64,000 nt of DNA from positions 1-64,000 of the forward strand of contig CAYOBW010000006.1 of NCBI GenBank assembly GCA_964402115.1. The letters are read 5' to 3'. How positions within the stretch are numbered: the first letter of the stretch is position 1; every line of letters starts with the position of its first letter. Of the stretch, positions 11,001 to 18,812 are shown one piece after another. The DNA is from CAYOBW01 sp964402115. Its GTDB lineage: Bacteria > Verrucomicrobiota > Kiritimatiellia > UBA8416 > CAYOBW01. The translations under genes and the position numbers were made by a program. The notes beneath the pieces are model-generated. The model saw nothing but the letters and a program-made list of their open reading frames with translations, had not been told where the DNA came from and made no database searches.

Positions 11001-14000
11001 ATGGTACTCGGCGGGCGCCGATGATTCCAGTGCGGATGTCTATTACGCCCCGGACGGGGTTCGGTTTGACCCCGCGCCCCTGTCCACCGTGCTGAATTCG
11101 GACGATGGCCCCGGCGCCGGGCTCAACAAGCAGAACTTCACCGTGCCCCGGAGCCTGGTGCCATCCACCCGCGCCCGGATGAAGGTTGCAGCCGGGCCTT
11201 ACCAGAGCATCTCGCCTGAGTTCACCCTGCGCGGGGTGCGCTTCACGCGACCTGCCCGCGGCGAAATGTTCGACATTGGCGCGCGCAACGTGGTTGTGCA
11301 GTGGGTCGCCGCCGGCATCTCGCCGTCCGCGTATGCATCCAACTCGCTGTCGGTTGCGGGGCAGAAGGGTCCCTTCCTGTCTGCCGGGTTGCCGTCGAAT
11401 GCCTTTGTGCCTGGCTTTGCCATGTTCTGGGACATCGATAAGAATCTCGATCCGTCGACGAACGCGGTCATACGCATGACCGTCACCACTCCCGCCGTGG
11501 ATACGGATGTCGTCATGTACTCGGATCCCTTCACGCTGCGCGGGCTGAAGGTGAAGTCGCCGGCTACCGGCGACGTTTGGCCCCTGGGTACGACGCGCGA
11601 CATCAAGTTCCTGGCGGCGGGCATGGGTTCCGGCGCGCGCGCCAACCTCTATTATGCCGCGGACGGGCGCACGTTCGACCGTGTCAAGCCGATTGCCCTC
11701 AATCTGTCTGTCGGCACGGGCACGAACACTTACAGCTGGCTCATCGAGTCCAGCGCCGACTTGACCCGCTTGCCATCAACGAACGCCACCGTCATGGTCG
11801 TGTCCGGCGCTTACACGAACGTCTCGACGCGGTTCACGGTGAAGGGGATCAAAGTAACGTCCCCCAACGGCAGCGACATCTGGGCCGTCTCGGATGTAAC
11901 CAACCGCATCCGGTGGACAAGCATAGGCACGGCTGACTCCTACACCATCGCCTTCCACAAATGGAATGACACCAACATCGTGGAGAGCACCACGCTGGCG
12001 ACGGGCGTGAGGGGGAACTTCTACGACTGGCTCATGCCGGCCAGCTCGGTGGGCAAACCCGTCAGCATCACCGTGACGGGCAGCGGGTTCACGGGCAACT
12101 CGGAGCGGTTCGAAATCGTACCGCAGCCCTCGATCCGCATCATCAGTCCGGCCGCCGGCGATTTCTGGAAGGTGGGCGAGACGAATACGATCCGGTGGAG
12201 CAAGGGCGGCCAGATGGACAACGCATTTGTCGTGCGCTACGCCACCGATCCGTTTGCCGTGACCAACGAGTTGATTCGAGGCGCCTGCGATTTCGCCGAC
12301 GGTGTCTACAGCCTGAACTGGGTCGTGCCCTTCCAGCTGGGACGGACCCGCCTGATCATCACGAACCAGACGGAAGCACTGGTCAAGGACACGTTCGAGG
12401 GTTTTGATATCGCCGCGAAGTTCGATATCCAACCGTTTACAAAAGACATATACGCCTTGGAAACCGTTGGTGTGGAATGGATTACCAGAGGCGATGTGCA
12501 GGCGGTCGATCTTTACTACTCGACGGACTTCGACCGCAGTCCGGCCAGCTGGGTCAAGATCAATACGGAAGGGCCCTATTCGGAGAACGTCGGACACAAC
12601 CGCCCCGCCACGCCTTATCCCTGGACGGCGGCCAATGCCAAGTCCGATTCCGTCTGGCTGCGCATTCAGGATCACGACTACCCGACACAGCGCTTCAATG
12701 CCTCCCTCAAGGGTCCCTTCGACGATTACGGACCTTTCCAGATCCACTACTATAACGTGACCTGGTGGGTGTTCGACGATTTCGAGCGCGCTTTGCACGG
12801 AACGTCGAACCACCTTGGACAGCTCAGCGTTACCGACAACTCCGGTTGGTCGGCTTCGGGGCTCAATTCGCCCGTCACGCACGAGTATCCTTACGGACGG
12901 TGGAACACGGTCTGGTATCGCGAGTTCTTCAGCGACAAGGTCGTGTTCAACTGGGCGTCGGATCACAATATGACCAACATCGTCTTCCTGGAGCGCTCGA
13001 AGGCGTCGCCCGACTACCGCGTGCTCTCGGCCTTCACGTTCGAACCTGTGACAACCAACTTCACCGTCCAGTCGTGGATCGAGCGCGGCGGCACCATCCT
13101 GGGTACGCCGGAGACCTGCAAGGTCGAAATCTACGACAGCGCAGGCAAGAAGATCGAGTCCATGGAGTCGAACACGCCCGTGAACGGTGTGTTCTGGCAG
13201 CGGTGGGATGTCGCTGCGACGGGGCAGCGCGAAGGGAAGGTCTTCGACGAGAAGGACGTCTTCTTTGCGCGAGTCGAGATCCGCTTCTCCGGCGTCTGGT
13301 ACTCTTCGGGTGTTACCTTCACCCTGCGCGTTTCAGCGAGCAAAGCCACCATGGCCAAGCTGGAGAGCAGCACCGATCGGCTGCTGGAGCAACTGGGCGC
13401 GGTCGGCACGAACCTGAACGATGCCATCGTCGGCATCCGGGGGGTGCGCAGCGCCGTCGAAGGAGGGATGTCGAACCTGTCCACGCAGATTCGCTCCGTC
13501 CAGTCCGGCCTCAGCAATTCGGTTCTGCCAGCCCTCTCGGCGCTGACCAACGATGTCACGGGCGTGATCAAGCCCGCGATCACGAACATGCAGGCCAAGT
13601 TGACGAATATGGAGGAGACGGTCGAGGGCAACCTGGCGCGCATCCTGACGCGTCCGGTGACGGTTGTCAAAGACAAGCCGATCACGATCCTGTACAAGAG
13701 CCGCCGCAACTACACGGCCAGCGAGGTGCGTATCGCGGTCGAGCCCGTGGGCTACAGCGGCCAGATGACCGAAGTGGTCGGCGGCATGGGCATCTACGAG
13801 CATGAACTGCCCATGAACTGGAACGTCGGCACGTATACCATTGCCTGCACGGATCCTCGCGCCACGGACCGCCTGATCATCGAGGTCGTGGACCAGGCGA
13901 GTCTCACCACCGTGCCGTCCATGCTGGTGGCGCTCAGCAATCGCATGGATGCGGTGTTCATGCACCTCACCAACATCACGGCCATGGTGGATAGCGTCGG

Positions 14001-15843
14001 CAGTATCGAGCCCTTCATGCGTTCCGTCACCGGCGACCTTGGCCGGATCGAATACGCGGTTACCAACACCCTGGCCGGCATGCAGGGGTTGAAGGATCTG
14101 GCTGACAACATCGCGAATCTCACCAACGCCGTCAACAGCGTGCGGAGCATCACGAACGTGGCGGACATGGTCATCAGTCTCACCAACGCCCTGCGGGGTG
14201 TGGACTGGAGCGACGTGCGGGCTATCCGCGGGGACGTCGAGAAGTTGACCAACACGATCGACACCATCAATGAACTGCCGAACCTGGTCTCGCAACTCGC
14301 GCAGATCACCAACTCCATAGCGCAGCTGCGCGGGGTCACGAATATCAGCAGCCAGTTGACTGAGCTCACGAACCGGCTGTTCGGCGTGCAATGGAACGAC
14401 ATTACCCGGTTGCGGCAGGACGTGACCTTCGCCACGAACGCGTTGAAGGGGCTCAGCGGCCTGGATCAGATTTCGACGAAACTGACCGCGGTCACCAACT
14501 CGCTGCGCGATCTCGATTGGGAGGACGTGCTGACCATTCAGAAAGACCTCAAGGGCATGACGAACCTGGTCACGGCCGTCAAGCAGCTGAGCGGCCTGAA
14601 CGAGAACGTGTCGAACGTCGTACGTTCCATAGGCAACCTGAGCTCCCTGACGAACTTGCAGGCGAGTGTCGACCAGTTGAACGGCCTGACCAACCGGCTG
14701 TCCGGCATCGATTGGAACGACATCGGACTGCTGCGCAACGACATGATTGCCACGACCAATGCGCTCGGCAGGTTGACGGACCTGAAGGACGTTGCCAGCC
14801 AGATCGGCAAGGTGACGAACATGATCACGCAGTTGAACTTCCTGACGAACACGCTGGCCAAGGTGGATTGGGGAGACATCGACCGCCTCATGGCGGACGT
14901 GACCGCGGCCACGAATGCGCTTTACGAAATGCGCGACCTCGCCTCCGTGGGAGACAAGGTGGGTGTTCTGACGAACATCCTGCCGAAGCTCTCGGCCCTG
15001 ACCAATCAGCTGGCCAATGTCAACTGGAACGACATACTGGCCATTCAGACCACCGTCAATCAGATGACGAACACGCTGAAGGGGTTGGGAGCCATGGGAG
15101 ACATCGCCAAGAGTGTGGACCAACTCACCAACGTGATGCCGCAGTTGACAACCCTTTCTGAGCAGATTGGCAATGTCAATCTGGGTGGTATGGCCGGAGG
15201 CGTGTCCGTGGTGTCCAACCTGCTGAGCGGGTTCAACTGGCGCACGATGATCACCTCGACGGTGGCCAGCTCGAACATGTGGTCCTCGCTGGAGCAGCGC
15301 TTGGGCAGCGCATCGGACAGCGACTCCACGGCGACGTTCTTCGGCCGTCTGGCCCGGGTAGACACGCAGCTCCGCGGGCTGGACGGGAACGTCAGCAGCG
15401 CCCGGCGCAAAGCCCAGACGGCCAGCACAGCTGCCAACGGGGCCAAGAACGGCATTCGGAAGGTCAGGGAGGCTGTGGACAAGGGCGACCTGGAGGGAGC
15501 GTTGAGCACGTTACGGTCCGTGCGGTCGGAACTGGACTCCGCCACAGCCCGGCTGCACGCGATTCCCGACCTTGTGCCGGCCAGGGAGTTGCGGGGTAAC
15601 ATCGATGAGATCATCCAGCGCATCGAGGAGATGGCCCTCCAAAGCGGCATCCAGGGCAATATCCTCACGGATCTCAAGTCAGGCATGGCTGGCGGTCCAG
15701 GGGGGAGTGTCGCAAAAGACACCGTCGAGAGCCTCAACAAGAACATGCAAGAGGTCAAGTCCACGCTCGATTTCATGCAGAAAGTCGTGGATGAGATGCA
15801 GCATGAGCCGCTTGTCGAATCCACCTTGCTGGGCGGTGAATAG
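5056..15843 (+). CDS. Giant exported multidomain protein (LamG-like, beta-sandwich repeats, helical tail)
   Basis: A 3595-residue protein. The ATG at 5056 follows AGGAAG at 5041-5046 and gives a clear signal peptide (MNRQIERQ, hydrophobic core, cleavage after VRA). From the N-terminus: four LamG/concanavalin-like domains (DNA about 5480-8770), each with the D-G-x-x-D-Y/F and DEVxxxxRAL signatures; eleven repeats of about 100 residues (9391-12740); a beta-rich domain (12760-13330); a coiled-coil stretch with one Ig-like insert (13680-13900); and an LTN-rich helical region with six W-x-D-I repeats (14198-15090). No C-terminal TM helix or sorting motif was seen, so it is probably released or held by a partner. 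The next gene, 98 bp on, encodes a membrane-anchored protein that may be that partner. LamG domains suggest glycan or protein binding at the cell surface. Exact role unknown. Confidence 0.88.
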   Translation: MNRQIERQAVRFAVAAAAGLWLAQVRADITNRWDFGNPADYEVSNPVDIEVANGVAKLKLQADRKIDSEIGTYYTNGTERSQVSIGSDVSIVRALPYNNPAIFTSRVLDHGGGANLWERFQAKCQPKAGLNAGGEIPKNMNGLVCLMHLNNTYLDVVSNSNGVPAATVKFVADARLGSRAADFRVAADTIQTPTYQLLNDGDQFTISFWMKPREQKAQGFVSSYGTWYIGVHNYVGDVRKLSLMVHNTAVASTSIYPLNEWTHVAATWRSSDGLGKIFINGKLDASGIIQKGTRLSQTDYFHISGTRLGYRANATIDEVAIFSRCLTDSEAATLYLMPRSALFQVRSSDSLDTLGSKTFCGPDGTLNSFYTGNYDVLGSLGDFKIWDRYAQYKAYLYGPAYPSADDPFLDAVGLTGNFSTFIDNTEGDFKGGQFTDSVAMNPTGRDSPYLGLAKTPNGGYQRAGQFTSAVIETGKPEVWYKLAWGVQEEVDASLDGNIVGCYHMNGGFADASPKGNNGAGSGVDYTANAKLGSRSAVFNGTSSYADIGGTIVSGSVKSVEFWIKDEYLDDGILQLCNDTTNHIYLAIEGGMIVAKGVPNREYTAYVNGSATSRRLLAGWNHVAVVSSVAMPSRKPVIGRANGDYLDGMLDELVLYSRALDAAEVNAHYMAQMRQVAGRARLQVRSGDALPLTGAFIGPDGSALSYFDVAQHSGAIMHGSIFNKSYLQYRVILDGDGDATPVVRFVRVDNVTGQVIFKHQSHVDFDTGDFDGGKLKWVGDEIKLQNVSLMPGLVNLKSPTAGLAGLWHLDEAEWLPGATVKDSASGNDGSPQNGTAPSMFAKVGTYCGKFDGADDYIIVPGTQLDGDFTVSAWFKSASSMRAGLVCRTDTRYTLELNSDGLGGALAGAVAFTVYNGSTRRVAVSSVRNMNDGNWHHVAAVRNGDAIYLYVDGTPCASTALATGFGSLIMGDTWLGAAPGTTVGYLNGYLDEVALHTRALSDADIDGLMAVGDNQATVATYLGRTLDAGQPAIWEAIDWREGSPYGDALNASQSDVVGLWHMDETSGTRVDDATAGLNHGTINGVVGRTTGRFGRGLNFDGGGGYVGVPANVLLEPNTVTVKAWFKPAAVNSRTLVDKRSGGRGYALATDADGKPYFWLAGTTCKAPGGLQRGFWYDIVGTYDGSKVRLFVNGFPVATQPLSGGNTSGGGLRIGLANDGTGAAAGVIDEVAVFNRALGAEDVMDQAKAGFADLRFQVRVANDTNTLLRTPFYGPNTNSASYFTLTSESMVGRIPLGRYFQYKAYLSTTSARTDLRLQGLVVNQSHYPTQYPWVMPAAGKGMPFVGRVLKFSHVMATNTDASVRYQLSGDDGANWYWWNGMQWAGVPVSSNLWPYANTWDVVNTHIGSVYDELYPKVGGTFRFKAFLSSPGDLQVAINEVKAVKAEGAVIVVAPNGKETGDKAWVVGVPYDIRWLTSGRVSKNLAIDLYRKSGAEFVKRLASGVSVGATNFYRTVISDDARADYRIRLRDLNDVAVDDWSDGDFQLVHNLHLSAPDGGEHWYLNTNNIVRWESPGPAVSALGPNVLLWFSADAGATWVQVASVTTNMIGYNAFNWQASLQDARLVSETAKMAVSTPTTDPLDPLTYRVDYSDTTFTNAGIVVTYPSTGDGVKMGNTITIRWKAAGAGTAGANIDFFNGQSWTNVAQNVLCLPGTNSYTTQLTAKNPTQSAKVRVTAVSDPRVTGTSLEFTLADINVVAPLGGTVARDRWQIGSDKVIKWTAGGAGGKVNVEYAADPAHTNWQPIVMDYTNVNSSGTGIYTNSAPPWRLLGPPTSNAVVRVKSVSQEDLYDITEPFDISGVQVTQPNGGEIWEFTATNTLMWLHQAAGSAVGLSIAYENNPASNEFETIASQYFIFGGRFTLLPSNVRRPSNFAWIKITALDPPDAEILPMFDVSDKRFAIHGMSMVYPTNRAVYTMGTIVTDGLQWYSAGADDSSADVYYAPDGVRFDPAPLSTVLNSDDGPGAGLNKQNFTVPRSLVPSTRARMKVAAGPYQSISPEFTLRGVRFTRPARGEMFDIGARNVVVQWVAAGISPSAYASNSLSVAGQKGPFLSAGLPSNAFVPGFAMFWDIDKNLDPSTNAVIRMTVTTPAVDTDVVMYSDPFTLRGLKVKSPATGDVWPLGTTRDIKFLAAGMGSGARANLYYAADGRTFDRVKPIALNLSVGTGTNTYSWLIESSADLTRLPSTNATVMVVSGAYTNVSTRFTVKGIKVTSPNGSDIWAVSDVTNRIRWTSIGTADSYTIAFHKWNDTNIVESTTLATGVRGNFYDWLMPASSVGKPVSITVTGSGFTGNSERFEIVPQPSIRIISPAAGDFWKVGETNTIRWSKGGQMDNAFVVRYATDPFAVTNELIRGACDFADGVYSLNWVVPFQLGRTRLIITNQTEALVKDTFEGFDIAAKFDIQPFTKDIYALETVGVEWITRGDVQAVDLYYSTDFDRSPASWVKINTEGPYSENVGHNRPATPYPWTAANAKSDSVWLRIQDHDYPTQRFNASLKGPFDDYGPFQIHYYNVTWWVFDDFERALHGTSNHLGQLSVTDNSGWSASGLNSPVTHEYPYGRWNTVWYREFFSDKVVFNWASDHNMTNIVFLERSKASPDYRVLSAFTFEPVTTNFTVQSWIERGGTILGTPETCKVEIYDSAGKKIESMESNTPVNGVFWQRWDVAATGQREGKVFDEKDVFFARVEIRFSGVWYSSGVTFTLRVSASKATMAKLESSTDRLLEQLGAVGTNLNDAIVGIRGVRSAVEGGMSNLSTQIRSVQSGLSNSVLPALSALTNDVTGVIKPAITNMQAKLTNMEETVEGNLARILTRPVTVVKDKPITILYKSRRNYTASEVRIAVEPVGYSGQMTEVVGGMGIYEHELPMNWNVGTYTIACTDPRATDRLIIEVVDQASLTTVPSMLVALSNRMDAVFMHLTNITAMVDSVGSIEPFMRSVTGDLGRIEYAVTNTLAGMQGLKDLADNIANLTNAVNSVRSITNVADMVISLTNALRGVDWSDVRAIRGDVEKLTNTIDTINELPNLVSQLAQITNSIAQLRGVTNISSQLTELTNRLFGVQWNDITRLRQDVTFATNALKGLSGLDQISTKLTAVTNSLRDLDWEDVLTIQKDLKGMTNLVTAVKQLSGLNENVSNVVRSIGNLSSLTNLQASVDQLNGLTNRLSGIDWNDIGLLRNDMIATTNALGRLTDLKDVASQIGKVTNMITQLNFLTNTLAKVDWGDIDRLMADVTAATNALYEMRDLASVGDKVGVLTNILPKLSALTNQLANVNWNDILAIQTTVNQMTNTLKGLGAMGDIAKSVDQLTNVMPQLTTLSEQIGNVNLGGMAGGVSVVSNLLSGFNWRTMITSTVASSNMWSSLEQRLGSASDSDSTATFFGRLARVDTQLRGLDGNVSSARRKAQTASTAANGAKNGIRKVREAVDKGDLEGALSTLRSVRSELDSATARLHAIPDLVPARELRGNIDEIIQRIEEMALQSGIQGNILTDLKSGMAGGPGGSVAKDTVESLNKNMQEVKSTLDFMQKVVDEMQHEPLVESTLLGGE
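5480..8770 (+). repeat. Four LamG/ConA-like domains within the giant protein
   Basis: Four copies begin near 5480 (CLMHLNNTY), 6545 (GCYHMNGGF), 7450 (GLWHLDEAE) and 8215 (GLWHMDETS). Each contains a K/G-F-D/N-G core, a W-x-H-V/I-V/A-A/G-T strand and a closing DEVA(V/I)xxRAL motif. Diverged tandem protein domains, not recent DNA duplications. Confidence 0.8.
9391..12740 (+). repeat. Eleven tandem ~100-residue beta-sandwich repeats in the giant protein
   Basis: Repeat starts are at about 9391, 9693, 10024, 10305, 10624, 10933, 11236, 11545, 11848, 12132 and 12421, a spacing of 281-331 bp. Each opens with a consensus like V-x-V-x-x-P-N-G-G-E-x-W, then about 10 residues later I-x-W-x-x-x-G. This matches the Kre9/KNH-like (Ser-Thr-rich membrane-anchored) repeat known from bacterial surface proteins. 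Copies are strongly diverged. Confidence 0.78.
14198..15090 (+). repeat. Six W-x-D-I/V helical repeats at the C-terminus of the giant protein
   Basis: The motif occurs as VDWSDV, VQWNDI, LDWEDV, IDWNDI, VDWGDI and VNWNDI, each preceded by L-T-N-x-L or a similar leader and followed by (R/K)xDV-like and T-N-x-L segments. Distances between successive motifs are 62, 42, 65, 52 and 52 residues. The surrounding sequence is a regular Leu/Ile/Val plus TN pattern typical of a long helical rod. I do not recognise a named family. Confidence 0.7.
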
Positions 15844-15941
15844 CGGCCCTTGTCACTTGCGCAGACCTTGTGCTTGCGTCTGAGTTAGCGGTTTTTCGGT
15901 TTGCCAGACACAGGGGTTGCTGATAACGTTCGAGCATTGTC

Positions 15942-17264
15942 ATGCATAAGACGCCAGTCAGGTTTACCGTGGCGGTCAAGGGCGCCGTTTTCGTTCTTGC
16001 CTTTGGCCTGTTCGGCTCGACGCTTCGGGCTGCCGACACGATTGTGCTGCAGATTCGAGCGGGCAACCCCCAAACCAACACGCAGCCTGTCCTGATAAAA
16101 GCCAATCTGCCGCAACGGATTACAACAAACGATATCGTCAGCCTGGGCGGGTTGGAGTTGGGGTACGACGTCAAGAGCAGTACCTATTACGTGCACAAGC
16201 AAGTGGATTTGGCGCCTAGGGAGATACAGGTCTACCGTGTCGAGATCAAGGACATCTGGGAGATTCCCGAGGCGACGCTCGCGGACATGCTGAAGCACAG
16301 TGACGCCCTCGTCGCCAAGCTGAAGGGCACGGAGTACCTGCCCTCAGCCGAGGGGTTGCGCAAGCAAATCAGCGACGTGATCTTGGGCATCCGGACGCTG
16401 CAAGGGGGTACAGCTGTACGCTCCGGCGATGAGGCGATTCAGCACGTTCGCGCGTTTGAGGCCAACCTGCGCGACTTGGACTTGGTCAGGAAGTTCGTGG
16501 GTCGCTTGGAGAACCTCGTGCTGGGAAGCGGTCAGGATGTGGACAAGCTGATTGGCGGGTACAGCACGACCGAACCGCCACGGCGGCGCGATGCCCCTCG
16601 GCCTGACGACGACCGCTACCAGACGGCGTTGGTGCGAATTACGGTACAGAACACGTCGCCGACCCTGCCGCGCAAGATTCCCGTCAAGCGGGACCTGCCG
16701 CCCGAAATTCATCCAGAAGACGTGCTAGACCCCGGCGACCTGGAAGTAGTGTCTGACATAAAAAGCGGTCAGTGCTATGTTTACAAGGAAAACGTTGAGA
16801 TTCCTCCCGGTGCTTCGGTAACGTTCGAGGTCAAGATCCGTGACAAGTGGAACATCAACAAGCCGCGCTTCAAAGTCCTGCGCGAGGCTGGTCAGGACTT
16901 GCTCAAACTCGTGGCGGCCGAGGGCACGTACAAGGTCGTGGCGCAAACTCTGGAGGGACTGCTTAAGGAGTTGGGCGAGGTCGAGAAGACCCCCTCGCCG
17001 GAGACTCTGGATGATCGTTATGTGGCCTTCTTTCGGCAGCAATCCGAGCGCTTGGATCTCATCGAGCAGAAGCTGAACCGGGTCGAAACCGCGCTCAGGC
17101 CGATGAAGCCAAAGAAGTACGGATTCGTGATCCAGCCGCCCAGCATGAGGACAACTTGGCTGATCATCTACGTCATTCTGATATTCCTGGCGGTTACCAG
17201 CCTGCTGTTCTTCCTGCGGTGGTACGGGCGCGCCAAGTCTGAGCGATTCGATGCGGAGCAGTAG
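15942..17264 (+). CDS. Exported protein with duplicated domain and C-terminal membrane anchor
   Basis: A 440-residue protein with a signal peptide (cleavage after LRA-A) and one C-terminal TM helix (WLIIYVILIFLAVTSLLFFL) followed by a short basic tail, so the bulk lies outside the cytoplasm. Two halves share a pattern: a beta segment ending D-V-K-S-x-x-Y-Y-V-x-K ... V-E-I-K-D-I-W near residues 68-108, and D-I-K-S-G-Q-C-Y-V-Y-K ... V-K-I-R-D-K-W near residues 270-305; each is followed by a helical stretch. It lies 98 bp after the giant gene in the same direction, so co-transcription is likely, and 84 bp before the ATPase operon. A role as membrane anchor or docking partner of the giant protein is inference. 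I recognise no named family. Confidence 0.75.
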   Translation: MHKTPVRFTVAVKGAVFVLAFGLFGSTLRAADTIVLQIRAGNPQTNTQPVLIKANLPQRITTNDIVSLGGLELGYDVKSSTYYVHKQVDLAPREIQVYRVEIKDIWEIPEATLADMLKHSDALVAKLKGTEYLPSAEGLRKQISDVILGIRTLQGGTAVRSGDEAIQHVRAFEANLRDLDLVRKFVGRLENLVLGSGQDVDKLIGGYSTTEPPRRRDAPRPDDDRYQTALVRITVQNTSPTLPRKIPVKRDLPPEIHPEDVLDPGDLEVVSDIKSGQCYVYKENVEIPPGASVTFEVKIRDKWNINKPRFKVLREAGQDLLKLVAAEGTYKVVAQTLEGLLKELGEVEKTPSPETLDDRYVAFFRQQSERLDLIEQKLNRVETALRPMKPKKYGFVIQPPSMRTTWLIIYVILIFLAVTSLLFFLRWYGRAKSERFDAEQ

Positions 17265-17348
17265 TCCGGCGCAGACGGGTGCATCTTAAGCAAGCAGGGA
17301 CAGCACTGATGCAAATGGGTGGCAAAGCATGGCCGGGGGGAGCATTCG

Positions 17349-18812
17349 ATGGCACTGAAGGTTGACCTGCTGAAACTGAAGGAATCTGGCACCGTTGCGG
17401 AAGTGCGTCAGGACGTGGTCAGCGTAACCGGTTTACAGAACTGCATGAACGGCCAATTGGTTCGGCTGGGCAAGTCCTCTCAGGGTGTGATCGTCGGCTT
17501 CGATCCCGGCTACGTGCTGGTTCTGCAGGTCAAACATGGCGAGCCCATCAAGCCTGGCGACCGGGTGGAAACCACGATCGACCAATTCAAGGTTCCTGTC
17601 GGCGAGCGTTTCATCGGGCGTCGGCTCAACGCGCTGGCCGAACCGTTCGACGGGTTGGGACCCATTCGTGAAAGCGCGGAGTATCCGATTTTCGGGCAGG
17701 CGCCCTCCGTGTTGGAGCGGGTGCCGCTGGCGGACGTCCTGCAGACAGGCACGAAGATCGTGGACATGACGCTGCCGATCGGCAAAGGGCAGCGCATGCT
17801 GATCATCGGTGACCGGATGACAGGCAAGACCACGCTGGGCATCGATGCGATCATCAACCAGCGCGGCAAGAACGTCATCTGCATCTACTGTTGCATCGGG
17901 AAGTCGGAAGTCTCGATCAGTCGCGTGGCGGAGCTGTTCGATCGGGAGCACGTCTGGGACTACGGCATGATCGTGGCTGCCACGGCCTCGGACCCTATGG
18001 GGCAGCAGTATCTGTGCCCGTACATCGCCACCAGCCTGGGCGAGTACTTCATGTACGACAAACATGCGGATGTGCTGGTGGTGTTCGACGACTTCACCAA
18101 GCACGCCTGGGCGTATCGGCAGATTTCGCTGCTGTTGGAGCGGGCGCCCGGACGGGACGCCTATCCCGGTGACATTTTCTACATCCACTCGCAGCTCGTC
18201 GAGCGGGCCGGGAAGCTGCGCCCGGAGCGGGGCGGCGGGTCGATGACGCATATGCCGATCGTCGAAACGCTGCAGGGCGACGTAGCCGGTTACATCCCCT
18301 CGAACATCATTTCGATGACGGATGGGCAGATCTACTTCAACGCCTCCCTTTTTGGCGAAGGGTTCAAGCCCGCCATCGATATGGGGCTGTCCGTTTCCCG
18401 TATCGGCAGCAAGGTCCAGTGGCCCGCCATGAAGGGGCCGACGGGGATGCTGAAGCTGGACTTCGTGCGCTACAAGGAACTGGAGCGGTTGACGCGTATC
18501 AAGGCGGGCGTTTCGACGGAGGTGGAAGCGCGCCTGCGCAAAGGCAAAGTTTTGGAGGAAGTGCTCAAGCAGGACCAGAACTTGCCCGTTCCGATGGAAG
18601 ATCAGGTCATCAGCCTTTTCGCACTGCAGCACGGCAACCTGGGCGAGTGCGAACCGGTGGACGTGCGCCCCCGCCTGGATCGCATTCTCAAGTTCATCAG
18701 GTCCAAAGCGCCGGAGTTGGTCCAGGAGTTAGTGGACAGCCGAACCATGACGGACAAGATCAAGGAGGGCCTGCATGAGCAGCTCGCCCGGTTCGCCAAT
18801 ACCGCTGTTTAA
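17349..18812 (+). CDS. atpA: F-type ATPase alpha subunit 1 (arginine finger present)
   Basis: A 487-residue alpha subunit. The nucleotide-binding loop GDRMTGKT is at residues 154-161, and the alpha signatures DDFTKHAWAYRQISLLLERAPGR and YPGDIFYIHSQL are intact (shown here only in part: AYRQISLLLE). The catalytic arginine finger is kept: residue 351 in the context GLSVSRIGS (codon 18399-18401). The ATG at 17349 follows GGGGGGAG; an upstream ATG in frame at 17319 lacks this site. The N-terminus reaches the beta-barrel motif GTVAEV after only ~12 residues, so the helix that docks on delta in ordinary alpha subunits is missing. First gene of a seven-gene operon; its end overlaps alpha2 by 38 bp. 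Confidence 0.95.
   Translation: MALKVDLLKLKESGTVAEVRQDVVSVTGLQNCMNGQLVRLGKSSQGVIVGFDPGYVLVLQVKHGEPIKPGDRVETTIDQFKVPVGERFIGRRLNALAEPFDGLGPIRESAEYPIFGQAPSVLERVPLADVLQTGTKIVDMTLPIGKGQRMLIIGDRMTGKTTLGIDAIINQRGKNVICIYCCIGKSEVSISRVAELFDREHVWDYGMIVAATASDPMGQQYLCPYIATSLGEYFMYDKHADVLVVFDDFTKHAWAYRQISLLLERAPGRDAYPGDIFYIHSQLVERAGKLRPERGGGSMTHMPIVETLQGDVAGYIPSNIISMTDGQIYFNASLFGEGFKPAIDMGLSVSRIGSKVQWPAMKGPTGMLKLDFVRYKELERLTRIKAGVSTEVEARLRKGKVLEEVLKQDQNLPVPMEDQVISLFALQHGNLGECEPVDVRPRLDRILKFIRSKAPELVQELVDSRTMTDKIKEGLHEQLARFANTAV

Noticed and set aside
14198..15090. Regular repeats that might be a CRISPR array
   Set aside because: They lie in frame inside the giant gene, differ in sequence at DNA level and have no constant repeat/spacer lengths.
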